Shown: positions 1 to 7,100 of the stretch, piece by piece | Numbering within the stretch: position 1 is the stretch's first letter | Layout: each line of letters begins with the position of its first letter | Assembly (NCBI GenBank): GCA_043720875.1 | Contig: JAYSRU010000034.1 | Location: 1 to 19,278 of the forward strand | DNA from: JAYSRU01 sp043720875 | Lineage (GTDB): Bacteria; Bacteroidota; Bacteroidia; Flavobacteriales_D; Crocinitomicaceae | Direction: 5' to 3' | DNA: 19,278 nucleotides | Notes under the pieces: generated by a model | What the model was told of the DNA's origin: nothing | The model's database searches: none | The model's input: only the letters and a program-made list of their open reading frames with translations | Position numbers and translations under genes: made by a program

Positions 1-631
1 ATTTAACACCTAGCTGCAGATTAAAGTGTTGCCATAAATTATAGGAAAGATTTAATTCTGGAATAAACATTTGTAGGTAAGGTGCACCTGAAATATAAAT
101 TTTACTGCTTTCTTCAAAGGTTGAATATGAAGTGTCTGGAGTAATCACGTGTAGATAAATATAGCCTTCTCCGTGATAAAACCGATCTTCGGTATCAGCA
201 TTAGATTTATACTGGTAGGGATGATTAAATGCTAATAAAAAACGAGCTGTCATTTTTGAATTAACCTGATAAGAACTCGCAAAGCGTAAACTTAAGTAAC
301 TGGCATTCATTTTAACACGCCCTGTAAAAAGTGGATAATTATGAAAAAAATATTTAAAATACACTTCGTTTTTTTGAAAAATATTCGTTAGCCCAATACC
401 CCAACCCCATTTATTTTTTGCTTTGTGATTAAATTGAACTCCAAATTCGGATGCTGGAATTTTTAAATAGTCAACCTCTACTTTATCGCTCGAAACACTT
501 ATATATTGTTTATTTAAGTTTCCAAACCTCAGCACAAACGGCTGGGCAATTAATTGTAAACCATTGTCCTTTTGTGCAAAAAAATTGTTCCATATCATTA
601 AAAAAGAAAGAAAGAAAAATAGTTTTGTCAT
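1..631 (-). CDS. Exported outer-membrane-type protein, 3' end beyond window
   Basis: The reading frame is open from an ATG at 631 to the left edge (210 codons, no stop), so the C-terminus is missing. The protein begins MTKLFFFLSFLMIWNNFFAQ, a Sec signal peptide ending in the FAQ cleavage context typical of Bacteroidota. The mature part has many aromatic residues in alternating hydrophobic stretches (for example GWGIGLTNIF and YISGAPYLQMF), as in a beta-barrel or other beta-rich envelope protein. I do not recognise a named family, and the outer-membrane location is inferred. The gene follows the 711-2312 gene on the same strand but has its own promoter candidate at 686-693. A strong hairpin separates the two, so they are probably not one simple operon. 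Confidence 0.8.
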   Translation of the reverse strand, partial: MTKLFFFLSFLMIWNNFFAQKDNGLQLIAQPFVLRFGNLNKQYISVSSDKVEVDYLKIPASEFGVQFNHKAKNKWGWGIGLTNIFQKNEVYFKYFFHNYPLFTGRVKMNASYLSLRFASSYQVNSKMTARFLLAFNHPYQYKSNADTEDRFYHGEGYIYLHVITPDTSYSTFEESSKIYISGAPYLQMFIPELNLSYNLWQHFNLQLGVK

Positions 632-650
632 AACTTCTAAATAAATCAAA

Positions 651-686
651 GTAACCCGAGTCATAAATTGTGATGACTCGGGTTAC
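651..686 (-). terminator. 13-bp perfect hairpin, probable intrinsic terminator
   Basis: The arms gtaacccgagtca (651-663) and tgactcgggttac (674-686) are perfectly complementary around a 10-nt loop. Read on the minus strand, the stem is followed by TTTGATTTATTTAG, a T-rich but interrupted tract. It lies 24 bases past the stop of the 711-2312 gene, where a terminator is expected. Its right arm abuts the TATATTTG promoter box of the next minus-strand gene, so it could also shape that gene's leader RNA. Confidence 0.75.
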
Positions 687-693
687 AAATATA
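686..693 (-). promoter_or_regulatory. TAnnTTTG -7 box for the gene at 631
   Basis: On the minus strand these bases read TATATTTG, a full match to the Bacteroidota -7 consensus TAnnTTTG. Transcription would start about 6-7 bases downstream, inside the hairpin at 651-686. No TTTG is seen at the ideal -33 spacing; the nearest TTG is about 24 bases upstream. This is inferred from the motif and position only. Confidence 0.5.
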
Positions 694-710
694 TAATTAA
701 CTTCCTAAAA

Positions 711-2312
711 TTATGGGCAAGGGGTTAATGTTAAATCTAACACAATATTCGTTTCGCCAAGTGAAAGTGTGTGATGTGAGCTTATTCCTTGATTGCCAGC
801 ATTTTTATAATCTCTATGATATTTATTTACCTGAACATCGACTCTTTCTTGACGTTCAGAATCACTTCCTGTTTTAGTTTCCACAACGACACATTGATCA
901 CTTCTAAATGCTCCGTTTACAGAGCAAGTTATGTTCGCAACTTTTCTGCGCCAGCCTCCACTTTGATATTTCCAAGCATGCGTTTTTGATCCTATATGGT
1001 TTCCAAAAATATTGTGATTTACATAGAGCTCTGCATAAAGTTTTAAATTGCCTGAGGTTAATGTTCCATCTGTGGATCTATCTTGGTGCGTGCATGCGTC
1101 AGTTGTATTAAAGTATATGTCAATACCACCAGGGATATTTCTCCCATCTTGCATCGATAGGGTATAAAAATTGAGCGTTGTAATTGGTAAAAACTCTCCA
1201 GCAGTTGCATAAGTGTGGTAAACAGTTTCTTCTATATAGTTTGAATAAGTACTACTAGTTCCATCCCCCCAATCTACAACCAAACTTGCTGTCGGCGCAG
1301 GATATGTGCCAATTTTCCAACCAGACACAGTTTGCCAACCACCTGAGGCATCAGGATCAATTTCCTTAAATAAGGAAACAGCAAGCCCCTTTTTGTAAGG
1401 ATTACAACTTTCAGGATAAAAATCTATTATTAACGCAGTTCTATAACGTACATCTGGAAACTCTACTAATTGTTTGGCGGCAGTACCGTGCGTTTTAGAT
1501 TTGGCTTTAGACTGATAAACTACATCACGATTTTGTCCCAATTCGGAATGTGGATTAAATGCGTCATATCCACTCAACGTTTCCAAACGACTCACTTCTT
1601 TGAACAACTTTATGATTTTAGAATAATTAGAATTATGAGTGGATATTATTAACTCTCTATTGTGATAATAATACAACGAGTCGCCAATGCCAACAAAGCG
1701 ATGGTTGTTTAGATAAATTTTTAGAATCTCGTTGTTTATGAAATCTTCCGCTTCAATGGTTTCAATTTCTTTTTCGGTAAATGAACTATCCTCTAGGGCA
1801 TATTTTAACTCATACGCCTCGTTGAACGAAACATATTGATCGAACTGTTTCTCTATTTTTTTAAGCAGTTTATTAGATTTCTTACCATTTCGCTGCGTTG
1901 TAAGATAACTATTGGTTAAATCATATACTTCATCAAAATGTTTTTTACTCTGAAAGTAGAGAATGCTATCTTTTACAGTGGGTAAACGAAGTTTTAAATT
2001 TGCCAGAACAGCATTTGGATCATTTACGTTATTTGTGTTTTTTATTAATTTTGCTAGAATAATAGTAGGAGAATTCGGGTCGAAAACTTCAATTAAACTA
2101 TCAGGACGCGAAACAAATCGTAATTGTACATTTTGCCCATATATTAACTCAACATTGTTTGTTACCGACGATTTGTAATAGTTTTCTGTTCCGTTTTCTT
2201 TCAAATAATAGTAGTATTGACTTCCAATAGGAATCTTCGAGATTACTTCGCCTGGTTTCTCGCTTTGCGCAAAATATTGGAACGAGATGAATACAAATAA
2301 TAATTTTTTCAT
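711..2312 (-). CDS. Exported 533-aa protein with a PKD-like motif
   Basis: It starts MKKLLFVFISFQYFAQ, a clear signal peptide with cleavage after about residue 16. Residues 1-~320 are charged, Tyr/Asn-rich and partly helical, and match no family I recognise. Around residues 345-375 is a PKD-like core: VVDWGDGTSST (Trp348) followed by a YHTYATAGEF stretch, the usual WGDG...H.Y...G pattern of an Ig-like beta-sandwich. The C-terminal third contains a few cysteines (ESCNPY, DACTH, ITCSV, DQCVV, TPCP) that could form disulfides outside the cytoplasm. There is no recognisable T9SS tail; the protein ends LTLTPCP. It is divergent from the XRE regulator at 2467, across a region with a palindrome. Function is unknown; a surface or secreted adhesion-type role is only a guess from the PKD motif. 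Confidence 0.85.
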   Translation of the reverse strand: MKKLLFVFISFQYFAQSEKPGEVISKIPIGSQYYYYLKENGTENYYKSSVTNNVELIYGQNVQLRFVSRPDSLIEVFDPNSPTIILAKLIKNTNNVNDPNAVLANLKLRLPTVKDSILYFQSKKHFDEVYDLTNSYLTTQRNGKKSNKLLKKIEKQFDQYVSFNEAYELKYALEDSSFTEKEIETIEAEDFINNEILKIYLNNHRFVGIGDSLYYYHNRELIISTHNSNYSKIIKLFKEVSRLETLSGYDAFNPHSELGQNRDVVYQSKAKSKTHGTAAKQLVEFPDVRYRTALIIDFYPESCNPYKKGLAVSLFKEIDPDASGGWQTVSGWKIGTYPAPTASLVVDWGDGTSSTYSNYIEETVYHTYATAGEFLPITTLNFYTLSMQDGRNIPGGIDIYFNTTDACTHQDRSTDGTLTSGNLKLYAELYVNHNIFGNHIGSKTHAWKYQSGGWRRKVANITCSVNGAFRSDQCVVVETKTGSDSERQERVDVQVNKYHRDYKNAGNQGISSHHTLSLGETNIVLDLTLTPCP

Positions 2313-2341
2313 AAATAGTTTATAAATTAGGATTGTTTGTG

Positions 2342-2366
2342 TGACAACCTTAAACTTAAGGTGTCA
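2342..2366. promoter_or_regulatory. Palindrome, candidate operator
   Basis: The core ccttaa-ac-ttaagg (2348-2361) is a perfect inverted repeat. It extends by one more base pair and then, after a one-base bulge, by four more (tgac / gtca). It lies where the minus-strand promoter at 2365-2372 would start transcription, and 100 bases upstream of the XRE regulator gene. A regulator bound here would block the 711-2312 gene. That the neighbouring XRE protein binds it is inferred. Confidence 0.45.
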
Positions 2367-2448
2367 AAAATATAGTGTCAAACTAAGTGTTTTTATTTTG
2401 CAATGATTTACACTATTTCGATTTTTTATTTACTTTTACAGTGTTTAA
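2361..2448. repeat. Repeated AGTGT-type half-sites upstream of the XRE gene
   Basis: Related short sites occur at 2361-2368 (gtgtcaaa), 2374-2382 (agtgtcaaa), 2407-2414 (tttacact, inverted) and 2440-2448 (agtgtttaa). They share an AGTGT-AAA pattern and fill the space between the two divergent genes. Clusters like this are typical of autoregulated XRE repressors, but the region is A/T-rich and the match is by eye. Confidence 0.35.
2365..2372 (-). promoter_or_regulatory. TAnnTTTG -7 box for the 711-2312 gene
   Basis: The minus strand reads TATTTTTG, a full match to TAnnTTTG, 52 bases upstream of the ATG at 2312. No well-spaced TTTG -33 element is evident. The region is A/T-rich, so a chance match is possible. 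Confidence 0.4.
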
Positions 2449-2466
2449 TGCAATTAACTTTCAACG

Positions 2467-2841
2467 ATGAATATTACCGAAACTTTAACTCAAATAATTA
2501 AAAAAATTATTGAAATCAGAAAAGAAAAGGGCTTAACACTCGAAAATATAGCAGAAGATCTGGGCATTAGCGTTGCCGCTTATAACAAAATAGAAAAACA
2601 AGAAACGAAACTCACGTATGAGCGACTTTTACAAATTCAGATTGCGCTGGGTGTTAAACTCAATGAAATCTTAGGAATAAAAACAGAAAACATTTACAAC
2701 CAAAAATTAAACGATTATGCTGTTGGACATCAAGAAATTGAAAATCTATACCAAGATAATCGCATTTTAACTGAGAAATATATCACATCCTTGAATGAAG
2801 AAATTGCTTTTTTAAAAACGAGTTTATCTAAATTAATATAA
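2467..2841 (+). CDS. XRE-family HTH regulator with C-terminal coiled coil
   Basis: This 124-aa protein has a Cro/C1-type helix-turn-helix at about residues 8-70. The key stretches are KGLTLENIAEDLGIS, AAYNKIEKQETKLT and RLLQIQIALGVKLNEILG, the classical five-helix arrangement with the recognition helix around AAYNKIEK. Residues ~87-124 (QEIENLYQDNRILTEKY...) form a heptad-like helix that probably dimerises. There is no signal peptide, so it acts in the cytoplasm as a DNA-binding regulator. The ATG at 2467 is preceded by an A/T-rich leader without Shine-Dalgarno, normal for the phylum. It is divergent from the 711-2312 gene and 10 bases upstream of an outer-membrane-type gene, so it may control either or both. 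No toxin partner is adjacent, so I do not call a toxin-antitoxin pair. Confidence 0.88.
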   Translation: MNITETLTQIIKKIIEIRKEKGLTLENIAEDLGISVAAYNKIEKQETKLTYERLLQIQIALGVKLNEILGIKTENIYNQKLNDYAVGHQEIENLYQDNRILTEKYITSLNEEIAFLKTSLSKLI

Positions 2842-2851
2842 ATCTTAACAT

Positions 2852-3745
2852 ATGTGGATTAAACAACTCTCAAAAATCGTTTTAGCACTTGCAATAATCG
2901 CCCTATTGAATCCGATTGATGCACAGTATAAACGCAAAAAGAAAAAAAGCGACTTCTTTGGCGGAGCACGTGATTTTAGCGTATATCGCAATACAGGCAT
3001 TCAATTCGAAATAGGTCCAACCTATACCTTTGGTGGAAAAACCATCAATGCGCAAAGCAACGATAGTTTGGGTCGAATTCAAAAATATGAGTTAAATCCG
3101 GGTGGAAACTGGGGTGTTTTCGCTAACGTTGGAATGGCACATATTTTACTAAAAGGTTTTAAATACAAAGCAAAAGGGGCTGACGGTAAACGAACCGAGA
3201 TTAAAAAATTACTCATACTAAGTTACTTAGACTGGGGTGTAGGTGTCAAAATGTTGAGAGGCAATGAACAATCCACGTATTCGAGTTATTTTGCCAATGG
3301 AACGGGTCCAATTGGTAGCCCAGTAGAAGGCAAGCGCAGTTTTATGAATAACTATGCATTTGGAAGAATTACAGCACATCGTTTATTCGACCTCACCAAA
3401 AAGTGGAGCATCGATTTCGGCTTAGGCGCTAATTTTGATTACCGGTTTGCACAGAATTTCAAAGAATCTGGCGCTTTTTCTAGCGCAGCGTCAACTAGTT
3501 CAAAACCCATGATGGTTGCACTACATGCCGAGTTAGGTTTTACCTATACCGTGAAACGTGGTACATTTATAAACATAGGTGCAAGTACGCCGCTAGTTGG
3601 CATTCAAAGTGCAAGATTTCCTGAATTTCAAAGCAAATATTGGCCAGTACTTTTCAAGTTTAAAGTAATAAAATTGCTTAAAGTGAAAAACAAGAAAGGT
3701 TGTCCTCCAGTACAAAAAGCTCCTGGCGACACTAAAACGGATTGA
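2852..3745 (+). CDS. Outer-membrane beta-barrel-type protein
   Basis: This 297-aa protein has an N-terminal hydrophobic stretch (IVLALAIIALLNPIDAQ) ending in a plausible signal-peptidase site near residue 25. A very basic segment, YKRKKKKSDFFGG, follows. The rest alternates polar and hydrophobic residues with many Gly/aromatic positions (FEIGPTYTFGG, GVFANVGMAH, WSIDFGLGANFDYRF, AELGFTYTV, FINIGAS), the pattern of a membrane beta-barrel. It ends in a short polar tail with one cysteine (KKGCPPVQ). The family is not recognised and substrate or function cannot be given. It starts 10 bases after the XRE regulator and its TGA lies 2 bases before the ATG of the thioredoxin-fold gene, so the three genes probably share a transcript. 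Confidence 0.82.
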   Translation: MWIKQLSKIVLALAIIALLNPIDAQYKRKKKKSDFFGGARDFSVYRNTGIQFEIGPTYTFGGKTINAQSNDSLGRIQKYELNPGGNWGVFANVGMAHILLKGFKYKAKGADGKRTEIKKLLILSYLDWGVGVKMLRGNEQSTYSSYFANGTGPIGSPVEGKRSFMNNYAFGRITAHRLFDLTKKWSIDFGLGANFDYRFAQNFKESGAFSSAASTSSKPMMVALHAELGFTYTVKRGTFINIGASTPLVGIQSARFPEFQSKYWPVLFKFKVIKLLKVKNKKGCPPVQKAPGDTKTD

Positions 3746-3747
3746 AG

Positions 3748-4095
3748 ATGAAAAAGATTTATACGCTAAACTCGTGTTCCACCTGTCACAAAATTCTAGG
3801 TCAATTGCCTACTGAAAACTGTGAGATTGTCAATATTAAGGAGCAAAATATAGATGCGCAAACCTTAGATTGGTTGAAAGAAAAAACGGGGTCTTACGAA
3901 GCCTTGTTCTCGAAAAAGGCTATGAAGTACCGCAGTTTGGGTTTGAACGAAATGCAACTTTCAGAAGCAGATTACCGCAATTACATGTTACAAGAATACA
4001 CATTTTTGAAACGTCCCTTTATCATTAATGGCGAACAAGTATTTATTGGAAACAGCAAAGATGTGGTAGCTTCAGCAGTTAAATCGTTTGAGTAA
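3748..4095 (+). CDS. ArsC/Spx-family thioredoxin-fold protein
   Basis: This 115-aa cytoplasmic protein has the ArsC/Spx/YffB fold. It begins with a beta strand, then NSCSTCHK with Cys10 and Cys13 (a CxxC as in Spx and many ArsC-like proteins). In the C-terminal half it has FLKRPFIINGEQVFIGN, matching the conserved ArsC 'RP...G...G' strand pair; Arg in KRP corresponds to a substrate-binding arginine of arsenate reductases. Length is normal for the family (about 115-120). The ATG at 3748 is chosen over an in-frame TTG two codons earlier because that TTG overlaps the upstream stop codon. No ArsR, ArsB or Acr3 gene is adjacent, so an arsenic role is not supported by context. A general thiol-redox or Spx-like role is equally possible. 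Confidence 0.88.
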   Translation: MKKIYTLNSCSTCHKILGQLPTENCEIVNIKEQNIDAQTLDWLKEKTGSYEALFSKKAMKYRSLGLNEMQLSEADYRNYMLQEYTFLKRPFIINGEQVFIGNSKDVVASAVKSFE

Positions 4096-4189
4096 ATAGA
4101 AAAAATTATCCCCTAAACTTATCACATAATAGTTGCGATTTCCAACGTTCATTGAAAAATGTGCGTTCTAAATGGAAATCACACTAATT

Positions 4190-7100
4190 ATGAAGATTTC
4201 AATCACGTTTATATTTTTGCTTTTACAGGCTTCATTATTTTCTCAAAAATGGGGCTACAACACAACAAGTAATTTTACCAACGAAGCATTTGATGTTCAG
4301 ATTGATGCAAGTCAAAATGTGTATACCTGCGGATACATAACTGGAGAAACAGCCTTCGCCGTTGGACAAGTTGAATCCGTTGCTTTGGGTAATGGGGACA
4401 TTATTGTCACAAAGCTCAATGCAAACGGTACGTTGGTGTGGCATAAAAAGTTTGGTGGAACGTTTTCTGATCGTGCCTACAAATTAGCCATCGGGCCAGA
4501 TCAAAATAGTGTAGTGGTTGGTCAGTTTTTTGGAACTGTCCAATTCGGAGCAACAACACTAACCTCCACTTCTGGTTCAAAAGATATCTTTATACTTAAA
4601 CTTGATCCTGCCGGTAATGTTATTTGGGCAAGACAGGAAGGTGGTAATTTAGCGGAAAATGTTTACGATGTTACTATCGACCATAACAATGAAGTCATCG
4701 TTACAGGACAATTTTCCGGAACCTCATCCATCGCTGGGCAAACTTTCACAAGTGAAGTCAATCCAGTTTCGGCTATGCCTTCTTTTGATTTCTTTATCGC
4801 TAAATATACGAGTGCTGGAACTCCTATTTGGGCAAAACAAGGAGCAGCAGAATACGAAGATCGAGGGTTGGCAATAGATGTGGATGCCACTAACAATATT
4901 TACTTCGCTGGGCAATTTTCAGACACGCTAGTTTTTGATGGAACAACACACAATAATGCTGGAAGCAACGTTGGTTTTTACACCAAACTTAGCCCTAGTG
5001 GATCAGTAGTGTTCTTTAATTATTTGCGTGCAGGAATGGTTGTTCCGTATGACTTGGAAGTAAATACGGACAATGAAGTTATTATCGTTGGTGACTTTTT
5101 GGGTAATATGAATTATGTAACCAATACCTTGTCAAGTGGTATTTCGAACCCCTACGATAAACAAATTTTCGCACTGAAAACAACCAGCAGTGGGGCTTAT
5201 TTATGGAATTACACCCTTGGATCCACCAACGAAGTATCTGCACGAAGTATCGCAATTTCTCCTGCCAAAGAGATATATATAACAGGTTATTTCAAATGCC
5301 AATGGAGTCAAATGCAAGAGACAAATACAACTCTTTTCAATTCTGTAGGGTTTAAAGATCCTTACGTATTAAGTTTGGCGAACAACGGAACGCTACTCTA
5401 CAACAAACAATTTGGAAGCAAAGGCAATGATCAAGGTTGGGGAATTGCGATCAAAACGAATTCAAACCCAATAGTGTGTGGCGGTTTTACGAATGATTTG
5501 AATATTCCCATTTCATACAGTGATCCCTACACAAGTAGTTCAACGGCACAATTTTTCTTAAACAGCCTTTACCAAACAACACAATTTCCTAACGGAACTC
5601 CTGAACAAATTCATGATTATTTGAAGGGCGATTCTTCCCTGAATGCATTCGTTTCTAACGCTGTTTTTTCCAATACACCCGACTATAATTACTTCCAGGT
5701 TTTACCTAACGTTGGGCTTTTATATGGCGAAATTGAAGGCGATTTAACTTATTATAATCCGCAAGATACAACACATTTCTGTCCTGATTCTCGTGTGTTT
5801 TATAATACATATACTTACTCTCACTCTGGGCCTTCTTATAACTTTCATTGGTCAAATGGTTTACAAATACAATTATTTTATCCAAATTTTTCACAAGATT
5901 TAAGTGTTGTGGTTAACCGAAATGATGCATGCGCTACCGATAGCGACTCGGTTCACCTAGTTTATCATCCTAGACCAATCTTTCCGTTGTTGGTTGACGA
6001 TCATAATTATAATATTGGTCTACCTGTATTTTATAATCATATAAAAATGTGTGCGCCAGATACTGCAGTTCTCAACTTTAGCGTTCTAGATCCAGAATAC
6101 AGCTTCAACTTTACTCAAGTTTCCTATATTAATTCTGATTCGCTTGGTCCCATTACCGTGTCTACCAATGGATATAATGGAATAACATTAACGAGTCAGT
6201 ATTGTGTGTTTACCGATTCAATATTGATTACGATTGATTCTCCCGTTGCATACGATAGCATTTCATTAGGAATGAGGTTACGCGATTCGAACACCGACAC
6301 CATTACAATCTGTGCAAATACTCCTGTTGTGTTTATGGGAATTGACAACATTACAAACCCTTTAGGGATAGTGCAATATATTAACGAGCCCTATATTAGT
6401 CAGGTTTGGTCCGTTGTTAATCCTGTTGCACAATCTCTTTCGAATTACTCACCCCATATTGCTGGTTATTCCAGTTTTGCCACAACTGGATGGTATGAAA
6501 TTGCATTAGATTTAACCTTGGGCTACTCCAATTTTTGCGGAATTGATACGACGCAATATCATGTAAGAGATTCATTTTATATTATTGTTAATCCTCTTCC
6601 GGTAATTCCACTATCTCCAATTCTTGGTGATAATTTACTCTGTCCGAATGGGTCATTGTATTTGTATGTCACAAATTCTGACCCCCAACTGCACTGGTCT
6701 GGGCCTGGAATTGTTTGGACAAGTACAGATGGTGATAGTGTTGAAATAACAATCGCAGGTCATTTCACGTATGGTTCTTCCCACTATATTGACTCGATTA
6801 CTGGTTGTCATTCTTACGGCTACGTTACCCGCGATATTCTATTTAAAATTACACCGATGATTACGAGTATTAGTGATATCATCTGCCCAAACGACTCTGT
6901 AGAAATTTCCTTGCCTGCAATTTATTCTTCCTATGAATGGATTGATCCAAATGGTGTGGCAATTTCGGCAAACAATTCTACAATGGCGCAAGATCAAGGT
7001 TTTTACTATTGTCATGTTGTTGACAACGAAGGTTGTGCGCTCACTTCAAGTCCTTTCGAGCTCAATGAGTACACCACTCCAAGCATTTATGTGAGTCCAA

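Noticed and set aside
789..1111. Plus-strand ORFs of about 66 codons opposite the PKD-like gene
   Set aside because: Shadows of the opposite coding frame; no sign of independent coding.
2467..3745. Toxin-antitoxin module built on the XRE regulator
   Set aside because: Neither neighbour resembles a toxin; one is an exported barrel-type protein and the other an exported PKD-like protein.
3748..4095. Arsenic-resistance operon
   Set aside because: Only an ArsC/Spx-like protein is present; there is no ArsR, efflux pump or other arsenic gene nearby.
4235..4915. Minus-strand ORFs of 63-77 codons opposite the giant T9SS protein, and a plus-strand ORF at 4659-4877
   Set aside because: They lie wholly inside a long, well-supported coding region in other frames and show no domain, promoter or neighbour logic.
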